Shown one piece after another: positions 1 through 8,747 of a DNA stretch of 64,000 nucleotides. The stretch lies in NCBI RefSeq assembly GCF_000241325.1, contig NZ_BAEI01000091.1, positions 25,400 to 89,399 of the forward strand, given 5' to 3'. Position 1 is the stretch's first letter. Every line of letters starts with the position of its first letter. The stretch is from Gordonia polyisoprenivorans NBRC 16320 = JCM 10675 (GTDB lineage Bacteria; Actinomycetota; Actinomycetes; Mycobacteriales; Mycobacteriaceae). The notes beneath the pieces were generated by a model. The model made no database searches, was not told the origin of the DNA, and saw nothing but the letters and a program-made list of their open reading frames with translations. The translations under genes and the position numbers were made by a program.

Positions 1-449
1 ATCAGCCGCGTGGCCACCATGGGCGACAACGCGCTTTCGCCGGCAGCTGCGGCGTGCACCGCGGCAATGAGTTCGGTGGGTGGGGTGTCCTTGAGCAAAT
101 AGCCCGACGCGCCGGCTTCGATGGCCGCGAGGATGTCGGCGTCGGTGTCGTGATTGGTGACCACCAGCACCCGGGGCACCGGTCGCAGCGTCAGCAGTCG
201 TCGGGTGGTCTCCACCCCGGACAATCCCGGCCCGAGCCGCAGATCCATCAACACCACGTCGGGTACGGGAGCGGGCGGCGTGCACCGGGCGATCGCCTCC
301 TCACCGGTGGCGGCCTCCCCGACGACCCGGATGCCGTCGGACTCGGTGAGCAGCGCACGCAGACCGGCTCGCACGATCGCATGGTCGTCGGTGATCAGGA
401 CGCAGATCGGAGGCTCCGCGGACGAGTCCGGGTCGGTCGGTGCGGTCAT
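1..449 (-). CDS. NarL/LuxR-type response regulator, receiver part (partial, runs off left edge)
   Basis: About 149 residues of a response regulator are in the window; the gene continues past position 1, so the expected C-terminal LuxR-type helix-turn-helix is not visible. The receiver shows the acidic pair (LITDDHA, residues 18-24), the phosphoacceptor Asp69 in VVLMDL and the conserved Lys in YLLKD. Its ATG overlaps the TGA of the upstream histidine kinase by four bases (ATGA), so the two are co-translated. By family knowledge it is phosphorylated by that kinase and then acts as a DNA-binding regulator. The divergent ABC exporter at 1741-3569 is a reasonable target, but that is inference from position. 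Confidence 0.9.
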   Translation of the reverse strand, partial: MTAPTDPDSSAEPPICVLITDDHAIVRAGLRALLTESDGIRVVGEAATGEEAIARCTPPAPVPDVVLMDLRLGPGLSGVETTRRLLTLRPVPRVLVVTNHDTDADILAAIEAGASGYLLKDTPPTELIAAVHAAAAGESALSPMVATRL

Positions 450-1588
450 CGGAGCGCGGGCTCGACCCGGAAGCCGACCGCAACGGAGGTGTGGCCGGGT
501 TCGGAGACGACGTCGAGGTCGCCGCCGAGCTCGCGCACGCGTCGGCGCATCGTCGTCAGACCGAAGCCCGACGCGGCGTCGGCGTCGAAACCCGCTCCGT
601 CGTCGACGATGTCGAGATGGACCTCGTCGGAGCTGTAGGTGAGCGTGACCCGCAGGACCTTCGCCCGCGCATGCTGCACGACGTTGCCGATGGCGCTCTG
701 TGCCACCCGCACCAGCGCCGCCTCGACCGGCATGGGCAGCCCGAACGGCTCGCCGTCGACGACGAGGCGGGTACTCAGGCCGTGACCGCCCGCATCATCG
801 GTCACCCGTTGTAGTGCCGCGCTCAACGAGCGTCCGTCCAACGGTGCCGGAGTGAGTTCGTCGATGAGTCTTCTGGTCTCGCCGAGGGCGTCGGCGGCCG
901 CGGTACGCGCGGTGTGCAGCTCCGGCGAATGTCCACCGGCCCGGCGTTCGGCCGCGTAGATGAGCATCTGGATGCTCGACAGACTCTGTGACACCGTGTC
1001 GTGGATCTCGCCGGCGAGTCGCTCCCGTTCCCGTGCCCGCCCCACTTCCCGCTGTTCGTCGGCGAGTTCGGCTCGGGTGGCGAGCAGTTCGTCGATGAGG
1101 AGTTGCCGGCTGCGTACCTCGTCGAAGAGTCGTTGATAGCCGGCCGTGATCACCACCGCCACCGCGGCCCCGAGGATCGGTCCGATCGCCGCGGCGACCG
1201 ACCAGCCGTTGTGCAGACCGAAACCCACCACCGCGGCCACCGTGGACATGGCGACACATGCGGTGCCCCAACGCATCCCGGCCAGATGCAGGTAGAGGAA
1301 GAACATCACGAACACCAGGTAGACGGCCTCGCCGCTGACGGACAGGCAAGCCAGCCACACGAGGCTCAGCGCCGCGAGCCACCACCAACCGGCACGGCTC
1401 GAGCGCACCAGCACCATGCCCGAGGCATAGATCGCGAGCCACAGTGCGGCCAGTGCCACCGCCGCCTCCGACGTCGCGCCGCCGCTGCCCACCGCGCGGA
1501 CCGCGACCACCACCGCGAGCACGGCGGCCATGGTGTGCAGGGCCGCGCGCAGGGCGGTGAAGACCGGGGCCAACGGTGAGGAGTGCAT
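446..1588 (-). CDS. NarX/DesK-type sensor histidine kinase
   Basis: A 380-residue membrane sensor kinase. The first ~150 residues are hydrophobic and form about five to six membrane segments. A coiled-coil linker leads to a HisKA_3 box with His196 in GEIHDTVSQS, and a HATPase_c domain follows (GNVVQHAR N box, DDGAGFD G1 box, GFGLTTMRRR G2 region). It autophosphorylates on His196 and passes the phosphate to the overlapping response regulator. No Shine-Dalgarno site precedes the ATG. A TAAACT hexamer lies just upstream on the minus strand, which would suit a leaderless transcript. The signal sensed is unknown; lack of a large extracytoplasmic loop fits intramembrane sensing. Confidence 0.93.
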   Translation of the reverse strand: MHSSPLAPVFTALRAALHTMAAVLAVVVAVRAVGSGGATSEAAVALAALWLAIYASGMVLVRSSRAGWWWLAALSLVWLACLSVSGEAVYLVFVMFFLYLHLAGMRWGTACVAMSTVAAVVGFGLHNGWSVAAAIGPILGAAVAVVITAGYQRLFDEVRSRQLLIDELLATRAELADEQREVGRARERERLAGEIHDTVSQSLSSIQMLIYAAERRAGGHSPELHTARTAAADALGETRRLIDELTPAPLDGRSLSAALQRVTDDAGGHGLSTRLVVDGEPFGLPMPVEAALVRVAQSAIGNVVQHARAKVLRVTLTYSSDEVHLDIVDDGAGFDADAASGFGLTTMRRRVRELGGDLDVVSEPGHTSVAVGFRVEPALR

Positions 1589-1740
1589 GTCGATTCAGTT
1601 TATCGGCGGTGCACTGCCGCGCATCCATCGAAAGTGCGAGTCGCCGGTGCCGAACGATGCACCCCGTGACCCTCCAACTCTCGACGCGCCGCATCCCCGA
1701 TGCCCGCCACACTGGCAACCGACCACCGAAAGGACTCTCC

Positions 1741-2781
1741 ATGTTCGTCGCCATTCGTGATCTCCGAAGAGCCAGAGGACGATTCGCGCTCATCACCCTG
1801 GTGGTGGTGCTGGTGTCGGTGCTCGTCACCTTCCTGGGCGGACTCACCGCGGGATTGCGCCACCAGAACATCTCCGCCCTGCAATCACTGCCCGGTTCGA
1901 TGATCGTGTTCGCCGACACCGGGTCCGCGCCCTCCTTCGATCAGTCGGTGCTGACCACCTCGCAGATCGCGACCTGGCAACACCGTGCCGAAGACGTGGT
2001 GCCCGTCGGCATCTCGCGAGACCGCGCGACCTCGACCACACATACCGATCCGATGCCGGTGGTGCTCTTCGGCCTCGGCGGAAACGACCGCCCGGTCACC
2101 GGCACCGTCGATGTCGCAGCGCCGATCGCCTCGTCTCTCGGGCTCCGTGGAGGCCAGGCCATCCAGGTCGGCGGGCGGACGATGACCGTCGGACGAATCG
2201 TCGGCGACCAGTGGTACGCCCACAGCCCGGTCATCTACCTGCCCATCGACACGTGGCGGGACCTGGCACCGCAGTTCGGCGCCGCCACGGTACTCGCGGT
2301 GACACCACGTGTCGGCACCGATACGCAGTCCGTGGCCGCCTCGAGTGGCACCACCATCCGCTCCGGGTCCGATGCGCTGTCGGCGTTGGCGTCCTACAGC
2401 GCCGAGAACTCGTCGCTGACACTGATGACGGTGATGTTGTTGCTGATCTCAGCACTGGTCATCGGTGCGTTCTTCACCGTGTGGACCGTGCAACGCGTCC
2501 CCGACATCGCGGTACTCAAGGCGCTGGGGGCGTCCACCGCCTCGTTGGTGCGCGACGCCCTCGGCCAGGCCGTGCTCATCCTGGTCGTGGGGTGCGGCCT
2601 CGGTGTGGCGGTTGCCGTCGGCGGCGGCACCCTGCTGGGCTCGATCCCGTTTGTCGTGACCGCCTCCACCACCCTGTTGCCCGCGCTGGCCACCATCGGA
2701 CTCGGCGTCCTCGGCGCCGGTGCGGCACTGCGTTTCCTCATCACCACCGATCCCCTCACCGCACTCGGGAGCAACCGATGA
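1741..2781 (+). CDS. FtsX/MacB-type ABC transporter permease
   Basis: A 346-residue permease. The chosen ATG follows an AAAGGA site; upstream in-frame codons up to 1576 look non-coding. There is one N-terminal membrane segment (about residues 15-37), a periplasmic MacB_PCD-like domain (about 40-220), and three C-terminal segments in the FtsX arrangement, with the cytoplasmic coupling motif LKALGAS between the first two. Its TGA overlaps the ATG of the ATPase gene (ATGA). With the ATPase it would form an exporter or mechanotransmission-type complex. It is divergent from the two-component system, a common layout when that system controls the exporter. The substrate is unknown. Confidence 0.9.
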   Translation: MFVAIRDLRRARGRFALITLVVVLVSVLVTFLGGLTAGLRHQNISALQSLPGSMIVFADTGSAPSFDQSVLTTSQIATWQHRAEDVVPVGISRDRATSTTHTDPMPVVLFGLGGNDRPVTGTVDVAAPIASSLGLRGGQAIQVGGRTMTVGRIVGDQWYAHSPVIYLPIDTWRDLAPQFGAATVLAVTPRVGTDTQSVAASSGTTIRSGSDALSALASYSAENSSLTLMTVMLLLISALVIGAFFTVWTVQRVPDIAVLKALGASTASLVRDALGQAVLILVVGCGLGVAVAVGGGTLLGSIPFVVTASTTLLPALATIGLGVLGAGAALRFLITTDPLTALGSNR

Positions 2782-3569
2782 CCACGCCACGACGCGTACC
2801 GACCCTGACGCTGCAGCACGTGACGATGAGCTATGCCGATGGCACCGGCCACCTCACCGCCCTCGACGACATCGAGGCAACCTTCGACGCCGGGACGACC
2901 AGTGCCGTCACCGGGCCGTCGGGATCCGGGAAATCCAGTCTGCTTGCCGTGGCCGGAGCGCTACGCCGTCCCGACAGCGGACGTGTTCTCCTGACCCAAC
3001 GCAGCTCGCACCGTTCGGCAAGTGGCTGCGGGACAGTCGATCTGGCGCAATTGCGCGCGTCTGCGGCCACCAGGGTGCGCCGCGAGCGCATCGGCCTGGT
3101 CTTCCAGCAGCCCAATCTGCTGCCGTCGCTGACGGTCCTCGAGCAACTCCAGGTGACCGCACATCTCGGACAATCCCGGATCGTCGGCGCAGCCCGGCGC
3201 CGCGCCACCACTGCTCGGGCCCGAGACCTGTTGGTCGCCGTCGGTCTGGACGGGATGGTGCACCGGTTGCCTGCCCACCTTTCCGGCGGACAGCGTCAAC
3301 GGGTCAACATCGCGCGGGCATTGATGAACGAGCCCGACCTCTTGTTGGTCGATGAGCCCACCTCGGCGCTCGACACCGAGCGTGGGGCACAGGTGCTCTC
3401 GATGCTGATCGACCTCACCGCCGCCACCGAAACCGCAACGATTCTGGTCACCCATGATCGGACGCATCTCGCCCGGATGGACGCCGTGTATCGGATGGTC
3501 GACGGCGTTCTGTCGCCCAGTGACGCTGGACACACCGACAGCAGGCGGTCTACTGTCGGCGCCAGATAG
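2778..3569 (+). CDS. ABC transporter ATP-binding protein (LolD/MacB class)
   Basis: A 263-residue ATPase with Walker A GPSGSGKSS (about residues 44-52), Q-loop VFQQPNLLPS, signature LSGGQRQRV, Walker B LLLVDEPTSAL and H-loop VTHD. It energises the permease encoded immediately upstream, with a four-base overlap. The class is the one that pairs with FtsX-like permeases for lipid, peptide or drug export. The stop codon lies within the left end of a candidate PadR operator (3567-3582), so the downstream SnoaL-like gene may be regulated separately even though only 30 bases separate them. Confidence 0.94.
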   Translation: MTTPRRVPTLTLQHVTMSYADGTGHLTALDDIEATFDAGTTSAVTGPSGSGKSSLLAVAGALRRPDSGRVLLTQRSSHRSASGCGTVDLAQLRASAATRVRRERIGLVFQQPNLLPSLTVLEQLQVTAHLGQSRIVGAARRRATTARARDLLVAVGLDGMVHRLPAHLSGGQRQRVNIARALMNEPDLLLVDEPTSALDTERGAQVLSMLIDLTAATETATILVTHDRTHLARMDAVYRMVDGVLSPSDAGHTDSRRSTVGAR

Positions 3570-3582
3570 TCAATTAATTGAC
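3567..3582. promoter_or_regulatory. Candidate PadR operator in front of the SnoaL-like gene
   Basis: TAGTCAATTAATTGAC contains the 10-bp palindrome CAATTAATTG and is AT-rich against a GC-rich background. A copy identical at 13 of 16 positions (TAGTCAACAAATTGCC) lies at 4599-4614, just upstream of the padR start. Two matching sites beside a PadR gene and its neighbour suggest an operator. There is no direct binding evidence. Confidence 0.45.
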
Positions 3583-3599
3583 CAAGGAGTCGTGATCGA

Positions 3600-4004
3600 A
3601 TGCACCCGTTCCGCAAAGCGGTGGAAAACCGGGACATGGCAGCCGTCGACGAGCTTCTCGCCGAGGACGTGACCTTCATCAGTCCGGTCGCTTTCGCGCC
3701 CTATCAGGGCAAACCGATCACCGCGGCCATCCTGCGTGGCGTGTTCCGGGTGTTCGAGGACTTCCGTTACGTCAAGGAGTTCGGTGCGCCCGGAGCGCCC
3801 GACCATGCCCTGATGTTCGAGACGACGGTGAACGGCAGGGCGATCACCGGCTGCGATTTCCTTCATCTCGACGCCGACGGCAAGATCGACGAGTTGATGG
3901 TGATGGTCCGACCGTTGTCCGGGGCCACCGCACTCGCCGAGGCGATGGGGGCGCAGTTCGACCGGATTCGCGCCGAGGCCGAAAGCGGAGCCCACAGCGG
4001 ATAG
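3600..4004 (+). CDS. SnoaL/NTF2-like protein of unknown substrate
   Basis: A 134-residue single-domain protein whose length and pattern fit the SnoaL-like (cystatin-fold, NTF2) superfamily: an N-terminal helix (HPFRKAVENRD), the motif LLAEDVTFISPV, the helical stretch AAILRGVFRVFEDF, and C-terminal strands ending in LDADGKIDELMVMVRPL. Members are cyclases, isomerases or binding proteins, and specificity cannot be read here. The ATG is chosen because AAGGAG lies ten bases upstream. It is convergent with padR, and both genes carry the same 16-bp candidate operator, so it may be a PadR target. Confidence 0.85.
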   Translation: MHPFRKAVENRDMAAVDELLAEDVTFISPVAFAPYQGKPITAAILRGVFRVFEDFRYVKEFGAPGAPDHALMFETTVNGRAITGCDFLHLDADGKIDELMVMVRPLSGATALAEAMGAQFDRIRAEAESGAHSG

Positions 4005-4015
4005 GCGCGCCGTGC

Positions 4016-4588
4016 TCAGTGCGTCGTCTCGGTCCGGTCGAGGCGCGCGGACAGGACGTCGGCTGCACGGCGACACCACGCCGCATTCTCCCGCTCGAAG
4101 GCGATGCCGCGCAGCCCCGTGAGATACGGTCCCACGCGCGGACTCTCGGCCAGGTACCGGTCCTCGGACATCTCCCCACGCATCTTCGCGAGCAGCGATT
4201 CGATCAGCTCGGCCTTGGCCAACGCGTGCGCCCGACGGGCATGCAGGGTCTCGATCAGGGTGGCCGCCTCGCCGACATCGCACGCCCGCACCTTGACCAG
4301 CAGATCGTCGCGCACGAAGGTGGGTTTGGATGCGGCCGAGACGAAGTCGACGAGTGCGGCACGCCCGGTGTCACTCAGGGTGAAGACGCGCTTGTTGGGT
4401 CGGCCCTGTTGGGTCACCTCACGACCGCGGATCAGGCCGTCGGCCTCCAGACGCGACAGTTCGGCATACAACTGTTGTGGCGTCGCGAACCAGAAGCTCG
4501 CAACCGCCACGTCGAAGGTCTTGGCCAGTTGATACCCACTGGCGCCGTCGTCGAGGAGTTCGGCGAGGATCGCGTGACGCAACGACAT
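4016..4588 (-). CDS. PadR-family transcriptional regulator
   Basis: A 190-residue PadR regulator. The N-terminal winged helix runs from about residue 3 to 80 (ILAELLDDGASGYQLAKTFD, then LYAELSRLEADGLI and the wing QGRPNKRVFTLSDTG). The C-terminal Vir_act_alpha_C-type dimerisation helices cover about 90-180. Such proteins usually repress small enzyme or transporter genes and bind aromatic or drug-like ligands. A candidate operator lies 11 bases upstream of the start and is repeated in front of the convergent SnoaL-like gene, suggesting autoregulation and control of that gene. Confidence 0.92.
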   Translation of the reverse strand: MSLRHAILAELLDDGASGYQLAKTFDVAVASFWFATPQQLYAELSRLEADGLIRGREVTQQGRPNKRVFTLSDTGRAALVDFVSAASKPTFVRDDLLVKVRACDVGEAATLIETLHARRAHALAKAELIESLLAKMRGEMSEDRYLAESPRVGPYLTGLRGIAFERENAAWCRRAADVLSARLDRTETTH

Positions 4589-4598
4589 GCCCCCAGAG

Positions 4599-4614
4599 TA
4601 GTCAACAAATTGCC
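4599..4614. promoter_or_regulatory. Candidate PadR operator upstream of padR
   Basis: TAGTCAACAAATTGCC matches 13 of 16 positions of the site at 3567-3582. It lies in the padR-oxidoreductase divergent region, so it could affect both padR and the gene starting at 4713. Confidence 0.42.
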
Positions 4615-4712
4615 CCTATTGGGTATTGAGCCGGGCACCGTCGCGGGATACCGTCGAGGAACGCGCCGCTCGCCCACGATGGTCGGCGCCTCACGCGCCG
4701 CGAAGGAGAACG

Positions 4713-5756
4713 ATGAAACTCGGACTGCAGCTGGGATATTGGGGTGCGCAGCCGGCACCGAACCACCACGAACTCGTGCTCGCCGCCGAGGAATCCGGGT
4801 TCGACGCGGTCTTCACCGCCGAGGCGTGGGGCTCGGACGCCTACACCCCGCTGGCCTGGTGGGGCGCCTCGACGCAGCGGATGCGGTTGGGCACGTCGGT
4901 CTTGCAGCTCTCGGCGCGCACGCCCACCGCCTGTGCGATGGCCGCCCTCACCCTCGACCATCTCTCCGGTGGCCGGCACATCGTCGGCCTCGGTGTGTCG
5001 GGTCCGCAGGTGGTCGAGGGCTGGTACGGGCAGAAGTTCGAGAAGCCGTTGGCGCGCACCCGTGAATACATCGACATCATGCGGCAGGTGTGGGCGAGAC
5101 AGGCACCGGTGGTCAGCGACGGTCCGCACTACCCGCTGCCCTACACCGGGCCCGGTGCGACCGGACTGGGCAAGCCGCTCAAGCCGATCGTTCACCCGCT
5201 GCGGGCCGACATCCCGGTGATGCTCGGCGCCGAGGGACCGAAGAACATCGCTCTTGCCGCGGAGATCGCCGACGGCTGGTTGCCGTTGTTCTACACGCCA
5301 CGGATGGCCGACACCTACAACGCGTGGCTCGACGAGGGATTCGCCCGGCCCGGCGCCCGCCGCAGTCGGGAGGACTTCGAGATCTGCGCGACCGCCCAGA
5401 TCGTCATCACCGACGACCGCGACGCCTCCTACGCCGCGATCAAACCGTTCCTGGCTCTCTACATGGGCGGAATGGGCAGCGAGGACACCAACTTCCACGC
5501 CGAGGTCTACCGGCGCATGGGCTACGGCGAGGTCGTCGACGAGGTCACCTCGCTGTTCCGGTCCGGGCGCAAGGACGACGCCGCGGCGATCATCCCCGAC
5601 CAGGTGGTCGACGATTCGGCCATCGTCGGCGATGTCGATCATGTCCGGGAACAGATCGCGGTCTGGGAGAAGGCAGGCGTCACCACGATGCTGGTCTCGC
5701 CGGGCAGTGTCGAGGAGGTGCGCCGTCTGGCATCGTTGGTCGCCGAGACCGCGTAG
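4713..5756 (+). CDS. LLM-class F420-dependent oxidoreductase
   Basis: A 347-residue luciferase-like monooxygenase-fold (TIM barrel) protein. Visible hallmarks are the N-terminal LGLQLGYWG, LAAEESGFDAVFTAEAWGSDAYTPLAW, the LGTSVLQLSARTP strand, LSGGRHIVGLGVSGPQVVEGW and IPVMLGAEGPKNIALAAEIADGW. These features point to the F420-using branch common in mycobacteria and relatives rather than to FMN luciferases. It would carry out hydride transfer between F420H2 and an unknown substrate in the cytosol. AAGGAG at 4703-4708 sets the ATG; the longer in-frame ATG at 4626 has no such support. It is divergent from padR and may be under its control. Confidence 0.9.
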   Translation: MKLGLQLGYWGAQPAPNHHELVLAAEESGFDAVFTAEAWGSDAYTPLAWWGASTQRMRLGTSVLQLSARTPTACAMAALTLDHLSGGRHIVGLGVSGPQVVEGWYGQKFEKPLARTREYIDIMRQVWARQAPVVSDGPHYPLPYTGPGATGLGKPLKPIVHPLRADIPVMLGAEGPKNIALAAEIADGWLPLFYTPRMADTYNAWLDEGFARPGARRSREDFEICATAQIVITDDRDASYAAIKPFLALYMGGMGSEDTNFHAEVYRRMGYGEVVDEVTSLFRSGRKDDAAAIIPDQVVDDSAIVGDVDHVREQIAVWEKAGVTTMLVSPGSVEEVRRLASLVAETA

Positions 5757-5774
5757 GTAGTAGCGTTGCGCGGC

Positions 5775-6287
5775 ATGCGCATGCTTCGAGGAGTCCTCGC
5801 ATCGATCGCCCTTCTCGCCGTGGTGATGGTGGCCGGATGTGGCTCGTCCGACGACGAGCCGCCGAGTTGGTCACTGAACGGATCGACCGGACGGGTCACG
5901 GTAACCGGGGCGAAGAATGACACCTCCGCCCCGCAGGTGTCGGTGACCACGCCGTTCGCGGTTACCGAGACGCAGGTGCACACGTTGAGCGGCGGTGACG
6001 GCCAGACCGTCGGGCAGGGCGCCAACGTCACCGTCAACTACGTCGGCGTCGACGGACGCACCGGACTGCAGTTCGACAGCAGCTACACCCGCGGCCAGCC
6101 CGCGCAATTCTCACTGGCACAGGTGGTTCCGGGATTCAGCAAGGCGATCGCCGGCCAGCGCGTCGGCTCCACGGTCGCGGTGGCGATCGCCCCCGCCGAC
6201 GGCTACCCCGACGGCAATCCGTCGGCTGGCATCAACGCCGGGGACACGTTGGTCTTCGCGATCGTCATCGTTTCTGCCGACGGCTGA
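5775..6287 (+). CDS. FKBP-type peptidyl-prolyl isomerase lipoprotein
   Basis: A 170-residue exported lipoprotein: a short basic N-terminus, a hydrophobic segment and the lipobox VAGC (Cys22 from this start). A spacer leads to one FKBP domain, with NYVGVDGRTGLQFDSSY, the VVPGFSKAIAGQRVGS turn, ADGYPDGNP and DTLVFAIVIV. It is predicted to catalyse proline isomerisation at the outer face of the membrane. The start is uncertain: TTG 5766, ATG 5775 and ATG 5781 are all in frame, and none has a strong ribosome site. Its stop codon forms the loop of a 6-bp hairpin (6279-6293, GACGGC/GCCGTC) against the convergent uvrA-like gene. Confidence 0.9.
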   Translation: MRMLRGVLASIALLAVVMVAGCGSSDDEPPSWSLNGSTGRVTVTGAKNDTSAPQVSVTTPFAVTETQVHTLSGGDGQTVGQGANVTVNYVGVDGRTGLQFDSSYTRGQPAQFSLAQVVPGFSKAIAGQRVGSTVAVAIAPADGYPDGNPSAGINAGDTLVFAIVIVSADG

Positions 6288-6291
6288 GCCG

Positions 6292-8679
6292 TCAGGCGCC
6301 GACGTAGTCGGCGAGGTGGCGGCCGGTGAGTGTGGTTGACTCCGAGACCAATTGGGCCGGGGTGCCGGTGAACACCACCTGACCGCCATCGTGTCCGGCT
6401 CCCGGTCCGAGGTCGATGATCCAGTCGGCGTGGGCCATCACGGCCTGGTGGTGTTCGATGACGATCACCGATTTCCCGGCGTCGACCAGGCGGTCGAGTA
6501 GTCCGAGCAGTTGCTCGACATCTGCCAGATGCAGCCCGGAGGTGGGTTCGTCGAGGATGTAGACATCACCCTTCTCCCCCATCTGTGCGGCCAGTTTGAG
6601 GCGCTGACGTTCCCCGCCGGACAGTGTGGTCAGCGGTTGTCCGATCCGTAGATAGCCCAGCCCCACGTCGGACAGTCGCTGTAGGATCTTGTGTGCAGCA
6701 GGTATTTTCGCGTCCCCGTCGGAGAAGAACCGCTCGGCCTGGGCCACCGACATCGCCAGTACCTCGTCGATGTCGGCACCGCCGAAGGTGTAGGTGAGTA
6801 CCTCGGCCTGAAATCGCTTGCCCTCGCAGACCTCGCAGATCGTCGAGACCCCGCCCATCATCGCCAGATCGGAATAGACGACGCCCGCACCTTTGCAGTT
6901 GGGGCATGCGCCCTCCGAATTGGCGCTGAACAGAGCCGGTTTGACGCCGTTGGCCTTGGCGAACGCCTTGCGGATGGGCTCGAGCAGGCCGGTGTAGGTG
7001 GCGGGGTTGCTGCGCCGCGAACCCTTGATCGCAGCCTGATCGATGCTGACGACGCCGTCGCGTCCGGCCACGGATCCGCCGATGAGCGAACTCTTCCCCG
7101 ATCCGGCGACGCCGGTCAGTACCACGAGCACACCGAGCGGGATGTCGACGTCGACATCGCGGAGGTTGTGGGTGTCCGCGCCACGGACCTCGAGGATGCC
7201 GGTCGCCTCACGCAGGGTCGCCTTGAGTGTGGCGCGGTCGTCGAGGTGGCGGCCGGTGAGGGTGTCGGCGCCGCGCAGTCCCTCGACGCTGCCCTCGAAG
7301 ACGATCTGACCACCCTCGGTGCCCGCGCCCGGGCCGATGTCGACGACGTGGTCGGCGATCGCGATGGCCTCCGGTTTGTGTTCGACGACGAGCACCGTGT
7401 TGCCCTTGTCGCGTAGTTGTCGCAGGAGATCGTTCATCCGCTCGATGTCGTGCGGATGCAGCCCGATCGTGGGTTCGTCGAAGACATAGGTGACATCGGT
7501 CAGAGAGGAGCCCAGATGACGGATCAGCTTGGTGCGCTGAGCCTCTCCGCCCGAGAGCGTGCCTGCCGGTCGATCCAGGGAGAGGTAGCCCAGACCGATG
7601 GCGACGAAGGAGTCCAGCAGTTCCGACAGTGAGGTCAACAGCGGACTCACCGATGCCGTCGACGATCCCTGCAGGCTGCGCACCCAGTCGGCGAGGTCGG
7701 TGATCTGCAGGGCGCAGACGTCGGCGATGCTGCGACCGTCGATCTTCGATGATCGTGCGAGTTCGGACAGCCGCGTGCCGTCGCAGTCGGGGCACACGGT
7801 GAAGGTGATCGCGCGGTCGACGAAGGCTCGGATGTGCGGCTGCATCGCCTCCCGGTCCTTGGCCAGCATGGATTTCTGGATCTTGGGGATCAGGCCCTCG
7901 AACGTGACGTTGATGCCCTCGACCTTGATCCGCTTGGGTTCGGAGTAGAGCAGGATGTCGAGTTGTCGTTTGGTGAACTTGGCGATGGGTTTGTCGGGGT
8001 CGAAGAATCCGCACTCGCGATAGATGCGCCCGTACCAGCCGTCCATCGAGTAGCCGGGAATCGTCAGTGCGCCCTCGTTGAGGGATTTCGTCTCGTCGTA
8101 GAGGGCCGTCAGGTCGAAGTCGGAGACCTCGCCTCGCCCCTCGCATCGCGGACACATCCCGCCCGTGATGCTGAACTCCCTGCGTCCCTTGACTTTTCGG
8201 CCACCGCGTTCGATCTCGACGGCCCCGGCACCCGACACCGAGGCGACATTGAACGAGAACGCCTGCGGCGAACCGATGGCCGGCTCGCCGAGACGACTGA
8301 ACAGGATGCGCAACATGGCATTGGCGTCGGTGGCGGTGCCGACCGTGGACCGCGGGTTGGCGCCCATGCGTTCCTGGTCGACGATGATCGCCGTGGTCAG
8401 GCCCTCGAGCACGTCGACGTCGGGCCGGGCCAGGCTCGGCATGAAGCCCTGGACGAACGCACTGTAGGTTTCATTGATCATCCGCTGCGATTCCGCGGCG
8501 ATCGTCGCGAACACCAGCGAGCTCTTCCCCGACCCCGACACCCCGGTGAACACCGTCAGGCGCCGTTTGGGGATCTCGACGTCGACGTTGCGCAGGTTGT
8601 TCGCCCAGGCGCCATGCACCCGGATGATGTCGTGGGTGTCGGCGGGGTGGGGCGTCGATCTCGTCGGCGTCCGGCTCAT
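6292..8679 (-). CDS. UvrA-like ABC ATPase, short paralogue (UvrA2 / DrrC-resistance type)
   Basis: A 795-residue protein with two ABC ATPase halves. Walker A motifs are GVSGSGKSS (about residues 46-54) and GVAGSGKSS. The signatures are LSGGEAQRTKL and LSGGERQRLKL, followed by VFDEPTIGLH and ILDEPTSGLH. Zinc-binding pairs CPRCEG and CPNCKG/CEVCEG are present. It is clearly shorter than canonical UvrA (about 940-970 residues), and the first half is compact, as in paralogues thought to lack the UvrB-binding region. By family knowledge such proteins protect DNA against intercalating drugs or act in alternative repair. It stands alone, and no resistance or biosynthetic partner adjoins it. Confidence 0.92.
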   Translation of the reverse strand: MSRTPTRSTPHPADTHDIIRVHGAWANNLRNVDVEIPKRRLTVFTGVSGSGKSSLVFATIAAESQRMINETYSAFVQGFMPSLARPDVDVLEGLTTAIIVDQERMGANPRSTVGTATDANAMLRILFSRLGEPAIGSPQAFSFNVASVSGAGAVEIERGGRKVKGRREFSITGGMCPRCEGRGEVSDFDLTALYDETKSLNEGALTIPGYSMDGWYGRIYRECGFFDPDKPIAKFTKRQLDILLYSEPKRIKVEGINVTFEGLIPKIQKSMLAKDREAMQPHIRAFVDRAITFTVCPDCDGTRLSELARSSKIDGRSIADVCALQITDLADWVRSLQGSSTASVSPLLTSLSELLDSFVAIGLGYLSLDRPAGTLSGGEAQRTKLIRHLGSSLTDVTYVFDEPTIGLHPHDIERMNDLLRQLRDKGNTVLVVEHKPEAIAIADHVVDIGPGAGTEGGQIVFEGSVEGLRGADTLTGRHLDDRATLKATLREATGILEVRGADTHNLRDVDVDIPLGVLVVLTGVAGSGKSSLIGGSVAGRDGVVSIDQAAIKGSRRSNPATYTGLLEPIRKAFAKANGVKPALFSANSEGACPNCKGAGVVYSDLAMMGGVSTICEVCEGKRFQAEVLTYTFGGADIDEVLAMSVAQAERFFSDGDAKIPAAHKILQRLSDVGLGYLRIGQPLTTLSGGERQRLKLAAQMGEKGDVYILDEPTSGLHLADVEQLLGLLDRLVDAGKSVIVIEHHQAVMAHADWIIDLGPGAGHDGGQVVFTGTPAQLVSESTTLTGRHLADYVGA

Positions 8680-8747
8680 CGGCTCTCCGTTGCGGTCGGG
8701 CTTCTCTGGTGGGATGGCAAGGTCTCGGGCGTCACGTGGCCCGGGCG

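Noticed and set aside
2211..2777. Upstream in-frame extension of the ABC ATPase gene
   Set aside because: It is antisense-like, Arg-rich sequence overlapping the permease in another frame. The ATG at 2778 overlapping the permease stop is the natural start.
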